Notes: generated from the letters alone by a model not told the origin. A stretch of 64,000 nt of DNA from Arthrobacter sp. H35-D1 (GCF_030063185.1 NZ_JASISP010000018.1:21951-85950), one strand, 5' to 3'. Counted from the stretch's first letter, positions 9,479 through 19,160 are shown. Made by a program: numbers and translations.

Positions 9479-10129
9479 ATGAGTCTGAATGAGGTAGAGC
9501 GCCTAGTCAAGTCCAAACAGCGCGTCGCCGACCACGGTGAGGTGTTCACACCCGCCTGGATGGTGGAGAATATGCTCGATCTGGTCAAGCAAGAATCCGA
9601 GCGTATAGACTCCCGCGTGCTCGAACCTGCCTGCGGTTCCGGGAATTTCCTCGTGCCGATATTGGCGCGCAAACTTGCCACGGTTCAGTTTCGCCATGGC
9701 AAGAGCGACTTCGAGAAGCGCCACTACGCCCTATTCGCACTTATGTGCACGTACGGCATCGAACTCTTGGCCGACAACGCCTTGGAATGCCGTGACAATC
9801 TCGCCTCCCTCTTCAACGCCTTTCTTGGAATCAAAGACGATGACGAGTGGGCGCTGGCAGCCCACACCGTGCTTGAAGCAAATATCGTTGAGGGAGACGC
9901 GCTGGAAATGACGTTCTCAAACGGCCAGCCGATCGCTTTCCCTGAGTGGGGATACCTCGGGAAAGGTAAGTTTCAGCGCAGGGACTTCCGCTACGACAAC
10001 TTGACTCAGCGCGCCTCCTACGAGGGCACGCTCTTCGGTCAACTTGACGAGGAGGACCTGTTTGTTCCGTCTAGGACGTACCCGACCATGACTGTTCACC
10101 AGATTGCAGAGAACGTGGGCCAAATATGA
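9479..10129 (+). CDS. Small N6-adenine methyltransferase-like subunit
   Basis: A 216-residue protein with AAGGAG 5 bases before its ATG. It starts like type I/IIG N6-adenine methylases: HGEVFTPAWMVENMLDLV, then the SAM-binding motif I VLEPACGSGNFLVPIL (about residues 47-62) and YGIELLADNALECRDNL, which fits motifs II-III. The catalytic motif IV (D/N-P-P-Y/F) expected after EGDALEM is missing; the protein continues FPEWGYLGKGKFQRRDFR and ends. Full-length enzymes are two to five times longer. It may bind SAM or DNA as a partner of the NPPY-bearing methylase encoded next (ATGA overlap, 10126-10129), or form a split methyltransferase with it. Restriction-modification context is firm; activity alone is doubtful. 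Confidence 0.65.
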   Translation: MSLNEVERLVKSKQRVADHGEVFTPAWMVENMLDLVKQESERIDSRVLEPACGSGNFLVPILARKLATVQFRHGKSDFEKRHYALFALMCTYGIELLADNALECRDNLASLFNAFLGIKDDDEWALAAHTVLEANIVEGDALEMTFSNGQPIAFPEWGYLGKGKFQRRDFRYDNLTQRASYEGTLFGQLDEEDLFVPSRTYPTMTVHQIAENVGQI

Positions 10130-11787
10130 GCGTCGCACCATTTACCTTACGGAGTCACAACCCGGACGTGCTGACCTGCATCGCCAACCTTTCCAACGAC
10201 GAAGTTTTTACGCCTCCCGACATGGCGGAATCCATGCTCGATATGCTTGCCAGGGCGTGGGCGGAAGCGAACGATGGTGCAGATATCTGGTCCAATCCGG
10301 ACGTCACTTTTCTAGACCCGTTCACCAAGTCTGGCGTCTTCTTACGCGAAATCGTCCGTCGCCTTGCCGATGGGCTCGCCGTCATAATCCCAGACCTCCA
10401 CAAGCGTATCGACCATATCCTCACACGGCAGGTCTACGGTATTGGAACCACCCAGCTCACTGCGCTCATGGCACGCCGCAGCGTCTATTGCTCGAAGTAC
10501 GCCAACGGGCCACATTCCATCGCGAATTCTTTCACCACGGAAGATGGCAATATCTGGTTTGAGCGCACCGAACATGAATGGAGTGGGGGAAAACGAGAGT
10601 TCCGCGTTGACCCGCTCACAGGAGACGAGCTAATCGTCTTCACCCACCGGCGCTGTGCTTATTGTGGAGCGAGTGAAGACGACTATGGCCGTGGCGACGA
10701 GCTCGAAACTCATGCATATGCGTTCATACACACAGACGACATCAAAGCTCGCATAGCCGAGCTGTTCGGAGACAAAATGCAATTCGATGTCATCATCGGC
10801 AACCCGCCCTACCAGCTCAGCGACGGTGGTCATGGCTCATCAGCGGCGCCGATTTATCAGCTCTTCGTCGAGAAAGCGCTTAGTCTTGATCCGCGCTTCG
10901 CAGTCTTCATCACGCCTTCCCGCTGGTTCTCAGGTGGAAAAGGCCTCGACGAATACCGCAAAAAAATGCTTTCCGATCACCGTATGCGCGACATCGTGGA
11001 TTACCCAAAGCTCTTTGAAGTCTTCCCCAGTGTAAAGATTAGGGGTGGCGTTTCATACTTTTTGTGGGACCGCATCCATGATGGCCCCTGTACCGTCCAG
11101 ACCATCTGGGGTGGTCAACCGCTCGGTGGTTCCGCAGCCCGATACCTCGACGCTTACGACGTTCTGATCCGGAGAAATGAGGCAATCCCCATTCTTGAAA
11201 AGGTCCGAGCTAAGGGAGAACCGACCCTCGAATCCCGGGTCTCAAGCCGTAAGCCATTCGGACTCGCAACCAACTTCAAAGGAAAACTGACGTCGTCGGG
11301 TATGACCGATCCGGTAAAGCTCTTCGCGAACCAGAGGATCGACTGGATTGAACGAGCTGATCTTCCCACCAATCGGGAATGGGCCGACGTCTGGAAAGTT
11401 CTTATGACGCGAGTTCAGGGCACGAGCGCTGCCGTTGAGACGAAGTTCCTTTCCAAACCGATCATCGGCGGGCCAGGTACCGCGTGCACAGAGACCTATC
11501 TCGTTGCTGGCAAGTTTGACACTGAGGAAGAAGCCGACAGGTTTGCCCTGTATCTTCGCACCCGATTCGTGCGTTTCCTTGTGTCTCTGCGCAAGTCAAC
11601 TCAGGATGCTGCACGGGGGGTTTACACGTTTGTGCCTGACGTTCCACTGGACCGAGATTGGACCGATGCGGCGCTGTATGAACGGTATGAGTTGACTGCT
11701 GAGGATGTCACATTCATTGAGTCTCAGGTCGCGGAGCACGACGCCACACTTTTCGACGAGATCCGGGATGAAGCCGACGATGAGTAG
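10126..11787 (+). CDS. Eco57I-type DNA N6-adenine methyltransferase
   Basis: A 553-residue protein. It opens with NDEVFTPPDMAESMLDMLAR, followed by a motif I variant FLDPFTKSGVFLREI (about residues 62-76) in place of the usual D/E-P-x-x-GxG, and has the catalytic motif IV IIGNPPYQL (about residues 223-231) preceded by FDV. A CAYCGA element near residue 180 may belong to a small metal knuckle. Downstream FITPSRWFSGGKGLDEYR and the long C-terminal part match Eco57I-class methylases, where the C-terminus recognises the DNA target. It overlaps the upstream small methylase by 4 bases and the downstream helicase gene by 8. Motif I departs from consensus, so SAM binding might depend on the small partner. 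Confidence 0.8.
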   Translation: MSVAPFTLRSHNPDVLTCIANLSNDEVFTPPDMAESMLDMLARAWAEANDGADIWSNPDVTFLDPFTKSGVFLREIVRRLADGLAVIIPDLHKRIDHILTRQVYGIGTTQLTALMARRSVYCSKYANGPHSIANSFTTEDGNIWFERTEHEWSGGKREFRVDPLTGDELIVFTHRRCAYCGASEDDYGRGDELETHAYAFIHTDDIKARIAELFGDKMQFDVIIGNPPYQLSDGGHGSSAAPIYQLFVEKALSLDPRFAVFITPSRWFSGGKGLDEYRKKMLSDHRMRDIVDYPKLFEVFPSVKIRGGVSYFLWDRIHDGPCTVQTIWGGQPLGGSAARYLDAYDVLIRRNEAIPILEKVRAKGEPTLESRVSSRKPFGLATNFKGKLTSSGMTDPVKLFANQRIDWIERADLPTNREWADVWKVLMTRVQGTSAAVETKFLSKPIIGGPGTACTETYLVAGKFDTEEEADRFALYLRTRFVRFLVSLRKSTQDAARGVYTFVPDVPLDRDWTDAALYERYELTAEDVTFIESQVAEHDATLFDEIRDEADDE

Positions 11788-14341
11788 AGATATCGGGGAG
11801 CTCCTCCCGAAGAAACCAGACGTGCGCCTGCGTATTTATGCATGGACCCCCAACGATCCGCCGGCCAACTATGCGGGGCTGATCAAGGTGGGCCAGACGA
11901 CAAAGGTCGACGTAAACGAGCGTATTCGTGAATCTCAGGGCCAAATGCAGCAAACCTACACGCTCCACGTAGATGAAGCTGCAGATTGGGAGGATGGTTC
12001 CGTTTTTCGCGACTCTGATGTACGTCAGCGTCTCATTGACAAAGGTTTTGAGAACCCAGTCTTCGGGTCGGCCCGTGAGTGGATGCGCTGCACCCCGGCT
12101 GATGTCCTCACTGCGATCACTGAACTACGCACCGGTCAGAAGCTGAGCGGCACCCACCATGAGACCTTTGAAATGCGTCCCGAGCAAACTCGCGCGGTCG
12201 AGAAAGTCCACGACTACTACGAGTCGATCTGGGCCGAAGACCCCACTGCCGTTCCCCGATTCTTGTGGAACGCGAAGATGCGGTTCGGCAAGACCTTTGC
12301 CTCCTATCAACTCGCTAAACGTCTCGGCGCCAAGCGTGTGCTTGTCGTTACGTTCAAGCCAGCCGTTGAGGACGCGTGGCAAACGGATCTGGAGTCTCAC
12401 GCAGACTTCGACGGGTGGCAGTATTTGTCATCAGCTACAGGCGGCGACCCTGAGACTACCGACCGATCCCGCCCGTTGGTTTACTTTGGATCGTTTCAAG
12501 ACTTACTGGGCCGAGATAGGAAGACTGGCCTCATCAAGGCCAAGAACGAGTGGGTTCACGCCACGAACTGGGACCTTGTGATCTTCGACGAGTACCACTT
12601 CGGCGCTTGGCGCGAATCTGCCAAAGAGCTGTTCGAGGGTGAGGATGAAAAGGTCGCGAAGAAGGAGCTCGCCGCCGAATACCACGAGGTTCTTGGAGAC
12701 TTTGACGAGGAACTCGATGAACTTGGTAATGATGAGGATGACTTCCTGCCGATCACGACGCGTGCCTACCTGTATTTGTCAGGTACACCATTCAAGGCGC
12801 TGGCGACTGGTGAGTTCATAGAGGAGCAAATCTTCAACTGGAGTTACACCGACGAACAACGAGCCAAGGCGGAGTACACCGCGGCCCATCCAGATAAGTG
12901 GAACCCGTACGGGGCTCTGCCGGAGATGCGTATGTTCACATACCAGATGCCCGATGAACTAATCGCTGTAGCCAGTCAGGGCGAGTTCGATGAATTCGAC
13001 CTTAACGCGTTCTTTGAGGCCACCGGTCATGGCAAAGACGCTGAGTTTACGCATAAGACCGATGTGCAGAAATGGCTAGACATCATTCGCGGGGCGTACA
13101 TGCCCACGCAGGTCGACTCGATGCGGATGGGCACCCGCCCGCCATTCCCATACTCGGATGCCAGGCTTTTGCCCTACATGCAGCACTCGTTCTGGTTCCT
13201 GCCAAACGTTGCCGCCTGCGAGGCAATGGCGAATTTGCTTGCGCAGCGCCTAAATGTCTTTTGGCACGATTACCAGGTCCTTACTGTCGCTGGCCCTCAT
13301 GCTGGCATTGGGCTCGACGCTTTGCCGCCAGTGCGCGAGGCAATCCGAGACGGGCATGACACCAAGACGATCACATTGTCATGCGGAAAGCTCACCACTG
13401 GTGTGACTGTCAAACAATGGTCATCTATACTCATGCTCCGAAACCTTAAATCACCCGAGACCTATTTTCAGGCAGCGTTCCGGGTGCAGTCTTCGTGGTC
13501 GATAATGAATCCCAATGGGAACGACATTAAAGAAGAAACTGTACTCAAGCCGGTGTGTTTCGTGTTTGATTTCGCTCCGACCCGGGCTTTGAGCCAGATT
13601 TCGGATTATGGGGTTGGGCTGTCGCCGGAGACAGCTGACCCGGAGCTTGCGGTAGAAGAGTTGGTGAAGTTCCTGCCAGTTCTCGCCTATGACGGCTCGA
13701 ACATGACCCAAGTTGACGCTGGAGGCATCCTAGACATTGCGATGGCCGGGACTTCGGCGACGCTGTTGGCACGCAAGTGGGAGTCCGCGATCCTCGTCAA
13801 TGTCGACAACGATACTCTGCGCCGCATTATTGGCAACCAGGCTGCGATGGACGCGGTGATGAACATTGAGGGCTTCCGCGCACTTGGCAACTCCATCTTC
13901 GAGACGGTCATTAACAAGAGCGACGCTATTAAGAAAACGAAGAAGGAGAAAAGCGAGGGGTTCACTTCTGCTGAGAAGAAGGAACTGACTGCTGAGGAGA
14001 AGGACTACAAATCCAAACGCAAGCAGATTCAAGACAAGTTGATTAAGTTCGCCACACGTATCCCGGCATTCATGTACCTCACAGATTTCCGCGAGAACAC
14101 CCTACAAGACGTCATTACCAAGCTCGAACCTGCCTTGTTTAAATCTGTTACTGGGCTGACAGTTGATGACTTCCATTTGCTCGTAAATCTTGGAGTGTTC
14201 AACGCTCCTCACATGAACCAGGCTGTTTTCGCGTTTCGCCGCTATGAGGATGCTTCCCTGTCGTATAGTGGCGTCGAATCCCATAGTGGTCTGCGCCATT
14301 ATGGCCTCTACGACACTGTCATTGCGGTGGATGAGCACTGA
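11780..14341 (+). CDS. Restriction subunit: GIY-YIG-like nuclease fused to SF2 helicase
   Basis: An 853-residue protein starting MSRDIGELLPKKPDVRLRIY. The ATG at 11780 overlaps the methylase stop by 8 bases and is preferred to an upstream in-frame start. Residues about 17-60 (YAGLIKVGQTTK, then VNERIRESQGQ) resemble the T5orf172/GIY-YIG nuclease fold. An SF2 motor follows: a motif I variant NAKMRFGKT (about residues 162-170), motif Ia-like VLVVTFKP, the DEAH-type box VIFDEYHFG (about residues 266-274), TRAYLYLSGTPF as motif III, and a late FQAAFRVQSSW as motif VI. A Lys/Glu-rich linker near 715-750 precedes the C-terminal domain. With the two methylase genes it should form an ATP-dependent restriction enzyme that cuts unmodified DNA. 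The catalytic Arg/Glu of GIY-YIG cannot be assigned with certainty. Confidence 0.75.
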   Translation: MSRDIGELLPKKPDVRLRIYAWTPNDPPANYAGLIKVGQTTKVDVNERIRESQGQMQQTYTLHVDEAADWEDGSVFRDSDVRQRLIDKGFENPVFGSAREWMRCTPADVLTAITELRTGQKLSGTHHETFEMRPEQTRAVEKVHDYYESIWAEDPTAVPRFLWNAKMRFGKTFASYQLAKRLGAKRVLVVTFKPAVEDAWQTDLESHADFDGWQYLSSATGGDPETTDRSRPLVYFGSFQDLLGRDRKTGLIKAKNEWVHATNWDLVIFDEYHFGAWRESAKELFEGEDEKVAKKELAAEYHEVLGDFDEELDELGNDEDDFLPITTRAYLYLSGTPFKALATGEFIEEQIFNWSYTDEQRAKAEYTAAHPDKWNPYGALPEMRMFTYQMPDELIAVASQGEFDEFDLNAFFEATGHGKDAEFTHKTDVQKWLDIIRGAYMPTQVDSMRMGTRPPFPYSDARLLPYMQHSFWFLPNVAACEAMANLLAQRLNVFWHDYQVLTVAGPHAGIGLDALPPVREAIRDGHDTKTITLSCGKLTTGVTVKQWSSILMLRNLKSPETYFQAAFRVQSSWSIMNPNGNDIKEETVLKPVCFVFDFAPTRALSQISDYGVGLSPETADPELAVEELVKFLPVLAYDGSNMTQVDAGGILDIAMAGTSATLLARKWESAILVNVDNDTLRRIIGNQAAMDAVMNIEGFRALGNSIFETVINKSDAIKKTKKEKSEGFTSAEKKELTAEEKDYKSKRKQIQDKLIKFATRIPAFMYLTDFRENTLQDVITKLEPALFKSVTGLTVDDFHLLVNLGVFNAPHMNQAVFAFRRYEDASLSYSGVESHSGLRHYGLYDTVIAVDEH

Positions 14342-14445
14342 ATTCATGAACGAGCCTGTGGACTTTGTGGCGAAGTTAGGTCCAAGGGGTCGCCATCCAA
14401 GCAAGGTATCCGTTTTGAGAAGTTCATTGCATAAAGGGCTATTTC

Positions 14446-14967
14446 TTAACCGAGTCTTGGTGCAATAGCTAAACAGGCGTGGGACCGAAGATAGTAGGTT
14501 GGCGGCCATGGCGCGCCGACCTGGATTTGTGTCGGATCTGGACGGATAAGCAGGACGGAATCTGGCCAGATGGCAAACGTTCCGTTCTCGATCCAGACTG
14601 GTTGAACGTAGCCGAACTTGTTCCAGCGTATGGTTGCCCAGGAGCCAGTCGGTTGGATTTCTTCGAAACTGATGACTGTGATCTCAGCGGTGGCTTCGTG
14701 TTCGCCTTTGATCCGGGTTAGGTATTCCCACTGCCGGTTGGCAAATTGCTGCCACTGTCGCCGCCCCTGAAATCGTCGGGCCCAGCGCCAAGCAACCCAG
14801 CCTGCCGCCAAGAGCGCTATTCCGAACGCGATCCAAACACTCTGGAATCCTGGCCACGCGATGGCAATCGCGACGGCCAAGTACAGCAGAGCCACTCCGA
14901 CGATGACGGTCGTCGCGACTAGGAGGCCGCCGCTGAGCTGTGGCTTGATCATCGGGTTGCTCTCCAT
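14446..14967 (-). CDS. Small two-helix membrane protein downstream of the relaxase
   Basis: A 173-residue protein. The start MESNPMIKPQLSGG is chosen for the GGAGG just upstream; a longer frame lacks such a site. Two hydrophobic helices occupy about residues 12-36 and 42-62, followed by a basic loop (WARRFQGRRQWQQF) and a roughly 100-residue soluble domain with beta-rich character (ITVISFEEIQPTGSWATIRW, then WPDSVLLIRP). The layout recalls YcxB-like proteins: paired helices, then a C-terminal domain facing the cytoplasm. It starts 22 bases after the relaxase stop, so it belongs to that operon, and converges on the restriction gene. Its role in transfer is unknown. Confidence 0.55.
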   Translation of the reverse strand: MESNPMIKPQLSGGLLVATTVIVGVALLYLAVAIAIAWPGFQSVWIAFGIALLAAGWVAWRWARRFQGRRQWQQFANRQWEYLTRIKGEHEATAEITVISFEEIQPTGSWATIRWNKFGYVQPVWIENGTFAIWPDSVLLIRPDPTQIQVGAPWPPTYYLRSHACLAIAPRLG

Positions 14968-14989
14968 AGCTACCTCCTCCGCTCTTATT

Positions 14990-17900
14990 CTAAATTTCCC
15001 AGCCGACATTGGTAAGGGCAGCACCAACGGAAACCTTCACGGCGGTAGATCCATCGCGGTCGGCAACAGTGGATTGTAGCCGAGCCAGTTCTGCTTCGAG
15101 CTGCCGCCGGTCGTTGGCGCGTTCCCACTCGTAGTCTGCAGTGGGAGGGCCCAACGGTTCCGGGTCATTCCCGATCTGCCAACGATCCCTGTAGATGGCT
15201 ATTTGTTCCAGCAGCGCATTTCTTACTATCGCATTGGTGACGCTGGGAAGCGTGCCGTCAACTCGCTGTGTCCACGGATCGGTGCCGGCCAGCACCTTCA
15301 TTTTCAGCTCCTGGACTCTGGCTGCAGCGAGGCGGCGTACTTGGGAAATCATTTCCGTGAGATCTGGACGGCTACTGGCGAACTCCTCATGCAACCAATC
15401 ATCGAGGCCATCTGACGCGCTGCCACCGAGAAGGCGGAGTCGTGCATGGAGAACAGCCATAAGGTCATCGGCGTCGCCGGGGCTACGAATCGTGTGTTCC
15501 AGTGTTGTTGTCGCCGCACGTGGCTGGGCCGCCGTTGCCCGTCTCCAGGCAGCGACACCCGCACCCCACGATGGCGAGCACTCCAAGATGCTCGCAAGCC
15601 CTGGCAGCACATGGTCGACGGCGATACGCAGGTCGTCTGCGGCCGCGATCTGGGCGAGGTAGTCGTATTCAGCGGCGAGACGATGCAGGGAATGCGCATT
15701 CTCCTGTTCCTCGTCGCGAACCTCGTGCGCGGCTCGCTCGGATCCTTGGGCTGCCAGGACTTCACCGATGATTTCCAACCAAGTCGACTCGGGCACCTCG
15801 TGCAGCTCGTCGTCACTGGCGGGGCTGGATTCACACACGTAGGCGGTGTTCTTGTCCCGTCCGCGGGTCATGCCGACGTAGAACAGTTCACGCGTCAGGC
15901 AACCTTGGGTAAGCAAGGTGTGGCTGGTGCCGACAGTGATGCCTTGGGAGCGGTGCGCTGTCGTCGCGTATCCGAGCTCGGTGGATTCCGTGAGGTACTC
16001 GCTGCTCAGCCGGATGCTCTTGCCGCTGTCGAGCCGGCGACCCATCACTGATCCATCGCGGTCCGGCGTCGCGGTGATTTTGATGAGCGTGCCATTGCGG
16101 ATGAAGTCACCGGAGTCATCAGTGAGGCGCCGGTCGTTCTTGCGGGCAATGACGGTGTCACCGCGGCCCGCGTAGAGCTCGTCGCTGAGCCGCACTGTCC
16201 GGACGGCATCAACAGTGCCCTTGTCCACCAGCTCCGCGTGGGCACGTTCATTGAGGGCTGTGACAGTCTCATTGTCCGGCGCGATGAGGATCGACGAAAC
16301 TCCGGCTTGGATATCCGAGGCCCACCACTCATACGCCTCGTCAACCATCTCGACGTAGTCACCGTGGCGAAAACGACCATGTGTTGCATAGGCCTGGATC
16401 GCCGCCACATCACCTACGCGCAACAGGAGCGACGCCGGTCCCTCCCACTCGTGGCTGAACCTCCGCACACTGGTCAGCTGCACCGCCTTGCCCTGCCGGT
16501 CCAACCAGCCCACGATCCCGCCGGCATCAATCGCGTCCAGCTGCGCAGGATCACCTACCAACACAATCTTGGCGCCGACATCGCGCGCCTGATGTACCAG
16601 CGCCGCCAATTGCACGGTCGATACCATCGACGCCTCGTCCACGATCACGAGCTGATCGCGCCGAAATTGCCACTGCTCGTGCTGCATGGCCAAGGCAGCC
16701 ATCCGCTGCGTCGTTCGGGCCCGCTGCCACGACGAGGCTGGATCCGCTGTCTCCAAGTCCAGAAACTGTTCCGCCCGGTGAGCGGCGCCTTGGCCGACCG
16801 TTTCATACAGCCACTTGGCCACATTCTCAGCGGCCAAACCCAGCTTCCTGCCGAGCACCTCGGCACTGGCAGCTGCCGGGGCAAGTCCGACCACGCTGCC
16901 TGCTCCGAAGGCCTGTTCCCATCCGTCGCGGATGGCGGCCATGGTTGTGGTCTTGCCCGATCCTGCCGGACCAACGACGGCGTCAAGGAACCTGCCGCTG
17001 GACAGCACCTCGTGCGCTGCGGCACGTTGGTCAGGTGCCAACCCAAGGTGACCAGCAGTATGGTCACTCGTGGTGAGGAAGGTGTCGGCTAGGTGGGGCG
17101 CGATGGCGGGTCCGCCGTCGTCGTTCATGGTGTCCATCACGAATTGCTCATTGGCGAGGATGCCGGCGTCCGTGTAGAGGCGGGCGCCGGGGAACTCGAA
17201 GACGGCGTGGCCGGCGAAGGCGATGTCATTGCTGGCGTTGAGCGGGACGTTGTAGCGGTAGGCGTTGAGCGCGACGCTCTGGTACTCGGCTGCGGAGGCG
17301 ACGGCGTCGAGCATGTGGCGGCGGTCGGCGGGGGAGGCGCACCGGATTTCGGCGCAGATGCGTTCTGCCTCGGCCAGGAGGTTCCAGCGGTTCCATGTGG
17401 CGCGGCGTTGCGCCACCGTCTGGCGAGTGGCGGCGGCAGCGGCGGTGACCCATAGACCGGTGAGGTCGGCAGCGCTGACGGGATGTTCGTGGGAGCGGTT
17501 GATGGTTTGGCGGACGACATCTGCGGGTTCAAAGCCGAGTTGCTGGGCTCGGGATCGCCATCCGGCGGCGAGGTCGCTGAGTGGCCGCGGGTCCTTACCC
17601 TTTGCCTGCCTGGTGGCGAGTGTGGCCTGCTGTCGCAGCTTGAGGACCATAGTGGGGGTGGGCTCACGGCCGTGTTCCTGCGTCCAGGCTGCCACAAGCC
17701 GGTCCTTCTCCTCATCGATACGGTGGGTACGGCTGGAGAACTCGTGAATGAGGGCATCATCGACCCCGACGAGCTCATGTCGAGCGTTGCGCACGTGACT
17801 GGTCGGTGGCCGGAAGCCCGGCACCGCGCCGAGGCGTTCCTGCAAACGGTCAAAAAGCAGGCCGTTGTAGTGTTCGCTGGCAGCCACGGTGGCCTTGTAG

Positions 17901-18541
17901 AGCGTCCTTGAATCCAGAGTGGTCCAGGCGCCGTCAGTTGCCCGCTGCACCCGGTTGGCGATGACGACGTGCGTGTGGAGTTGGGGATCTCGGGCGCGGG
18001 ATTCCCAATGGTCAAACGCGGCGGCAACGGCGCCCTTCGCTGCGACGTGGGCAGCACCGCCGCGGCCGGTGCGGGTATGGATGGCAGATTCCTCGAGCCA
18101 CTCCAGGACCTCATTGACGGCATCATGATGAGCGGCGAGGATCTGCTGCTGTTCATCGCGTGAAGCCAGCGCCCAAAGGACGGAAATGGATTTAGGGACG
18201 CTGAACGTCAGGTCGAATCCGGCCACGGCAACGCGCTGGATTTCCTCACCGTTGCGATGGGCGATAGTGGCTTTTCCATGGTGGTGGCCCAATGGCTGGT
18301 GCGTGTCCGGGTGGTCGGCGTTGGTGAATACTGCGGCGGCGTCGTCACTGGTGACGGGGTCCAGCCTTTCACGGCTTATGCCAGCCAAGCCGCTGCCGAT
18401 CCACCGGCCCGGGGGAGTGCCGGCCTTCATGTAGTAGCTCGCGGCGTCGCTTGGGATGAGGGGGACGTCGTCGTGCATGGTGGTTTTCAACAGGTACTTG
18501 ACGCCGCTCTTCGCGGTCAGGCGGGCGATGGAGATAGTCAT
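14990..18541 (-). CDS. traA: MobF (TrwC/TraA-type) relaxase-helicase
   Basis: A 1183-residue bifunctional conjugation initiator. The relaxase domain occupies about residues 1-330: an N-terminal Tyr (Y16, with a further pair at 36-37) and the metal-binding histidines H178, H189 and H191 in DHWESRARDPQLHTHVV, spaced as in TrwC. A RecD/TraI-type helicase follows with Walker A VGPAGSGKTTTM (about residue 520), LVIVDEASMVS, VLVGDPAQLDAI and, later, GYATTAHRSQGITVG. It should nick one strand at oriT, stay bound to the 5' end and unwind DNA for export through the coupling protein at 5423-7243. It overlaps the upstream accessory gene by 4 bases. The last 250 residues are helical, with no assigned fold. 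Confidence 0.9.
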   Translation of the reverse strand: MTISIARLTAKSGVKYLLKTTMHDDVPLIPSDAASYYMKAGTPPGRWIGSGLAGISRERLDPVTSDDAAAVFTNADHPDTHQPLGHHHGKATIAHRNGEEIQRVAVAGFDLTFSVPKSISVLWALASRDEQQQILAAHHDAVNEVLEWLEESAIHTRTGRGGAAHVAAKGAVAAAFDHWESRARDPQLHTHVVIANRVQRATDGAWTTLDSRTLYKATVAASEHYNGLLFDRLQERLGAVPGFRPPTSHVRNARHELVGVDDALIHEFSSRTHRIDEEKDRLVAAWTQEHGREPTPTMVLKLRQQATLATRQAKGKDPRPLSDLAAGWRSRAQQLGFEPADVVRQTINRSHEHPVSAADLTGLWVTAAAAATRQTVAQRRATWNRWNLLAEAERICAEIRCASPADRRHMLDAVASAAEYQSVALNAYRYNVPLNASNDIAFAGHAVFEFPGARLYTDAGILANEQFVMDTMNDDGGPAIAPHLADTFLTTSDHTAGHLGLAPDQRAAAHEVLSSGRFLDAVVGPAGSGKTTTMAAIRDGWEQAFGAGSVVGLAPAAASAEVLGRKLGLAAENVAKWLYETVGQGAAHRAEQFLDLETADPASSWQRARTTQRMAALAMQHEQWQFRRDQLVIVDEASMVSTVQLAALVHQARDVGAKIVLVGDPAQLDAIDAGGIVGWLDRQGKAVQLTSVRRFSHEWEGPASLLLRVGDVAAIQAYATHGRFRHGDYVEMVDEAYEWWASDIQAGVSSILIAPDNETVTALNERAHAELVDKGTVDAVRTVRLSDELYAGRGDTVIARKNDRRLTDDSGDFIRNGTLIKITATPDRDGSVMGRRLDSGKSIRLSSEYLTESTELGYATTAHRSQGITVGTSHTLLTQGCLTRELFYVGMTRGRDKNTAYVCESSPASDDELHEVPESTWLEIIGEVLAAQGSERAAHEVRDEEQENAHSLHRLAAEYDYLAQIAAADDLRIAVDHVLPGLASILECSPSWGAGVAAWRRATAAQPRAATTTLEHTIRSPGDADDLMAVLHARLRLLGGSASDGLDDWLHEEFASSRPDLTEMISQVRRLAAARVQELKMKVLAGTDPWTQRVDGTLPSVTNAIVRNALLEQIAIYRDRWQIGNDPEPLGPPTADYEWERANDRRQLEAELARLQSTVADRDGSTAVKVSVGAALTNVGWEI

Positions 18542-19095
18542 CGGGATTCCGCCGAGATCTTCGTGTTCCAGCCGCGGTGGTGGAAGATTTCCGCGGTGGG
18601 CCGGTCAAGGGGGATGCCGAGGTGGTCGGTGAGTTGGAGCATGCGGACGGCGATCTGCATCAGGTCCTGCAGATCAGCGTTTCTAGTCTTCAGGATTCGC
18701 GAGACCTCCAGTTTCAGCTCGACGCATTCAGCCTTGGCCTCTGCAAGCTGACTGGACTGGTCAAAATACTTGTTGGCCAATAAGTGCAGCTGGGTCCGCT
18801 GATCGTCGATGACCCGGTCGCGAGCCAAGACGGATGCCTTGGACTTGGACAGGATGGCAGACGTTCCAGATTGCAGGCTGTGCAGGTGCTGTTTCTCCGC
18901 GTTAAGCAGGCGAGCGTTGCCATTCGCGTGCTCAAGGGCAACGAGGGTTTGGGTGTTTGTTCTTGCTGTGGCTCGTCGAGTATCCCGCCGGCGTCGCTCA
19001 CGGGATCGTCCTGAGCACGTGGCTGAACAGTACAGCTGGGTGGTGCGCCGCGGTTCAAACGGGGCTTGGCATTCTGGGCACTTTTTCGTAGACAT
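18538..19095 (-). CDS. Zinc-knuckle coiled-coil accessory protein upstream of the relaxase
   Basis: A 185-residue protein starting MSTKKCPECQAPFEPRRTTQ. Residues 6-27 hold CPEC...YCSATC, a four-Cys zinc ribbon or knuckle. A strongly basic stretch (GRSRERRRRDTRRATARTN) comes next, then a long helical region (about 50-150) rich in Leu, Lys, Glu and Gln. A zinc knuckle plus basic patch plus coiled coil suits a DNA-binding relaxosome auxiliary that helps the relaxase at oriT. It is the first gene of the leftward relaxase operon, and its stop overlaps the relaxase start (ATGA). The candidate oriT hairpin lies 37 bases upstream of its ATG. No strong Shine-Dalgarno is visible. Confidence 0.65.
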   Translation of the reverse strand: MSTKKCPECQAPFEPRRTTQLYCSATCSGRSRERRRRDTRRATARTNTQTLVALEHANGNARLLNAEKQHLHSLQSGTSAILSKSKASVLARDRVIDDQRTQLHLLANKYFDQSSQLAEAKAECVELKLEVSRILKTRNADLQDLMQIAVRMLQLTDHLGIPLDRPTAEIFHHRGWNTKISAESR

Positions 19096-19131
19096 ACAGA
19101 ATCATGGCCAAATGGGCCCAGATCACCATGA

Positions 19132-19160
19132 CTGCCCGTGGAACTTCCCGCCACGGGCAG
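19132..19160. repeat. Perfect 10-bp inverted repeat upstream of the relaxase operon (oriT or operator candidate)
   Basis: CTGCCCGTGG at 19132-19141 and its exact complement CCACGGGCAG at 19151-19160 flank a 9-base loop, AACTTCCCG. No T-run follows on either strand, so it is not a typical intrinsic terminator. It lies 37 bases before the start of the relaxase operon. Relaxases of the MobF class recognise inverted repeats near the nick site, so this hairpin may be part of oriT. It could equally be the operator for autoregulation. The nick site itself cannot be named. Confidence 0.5.
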
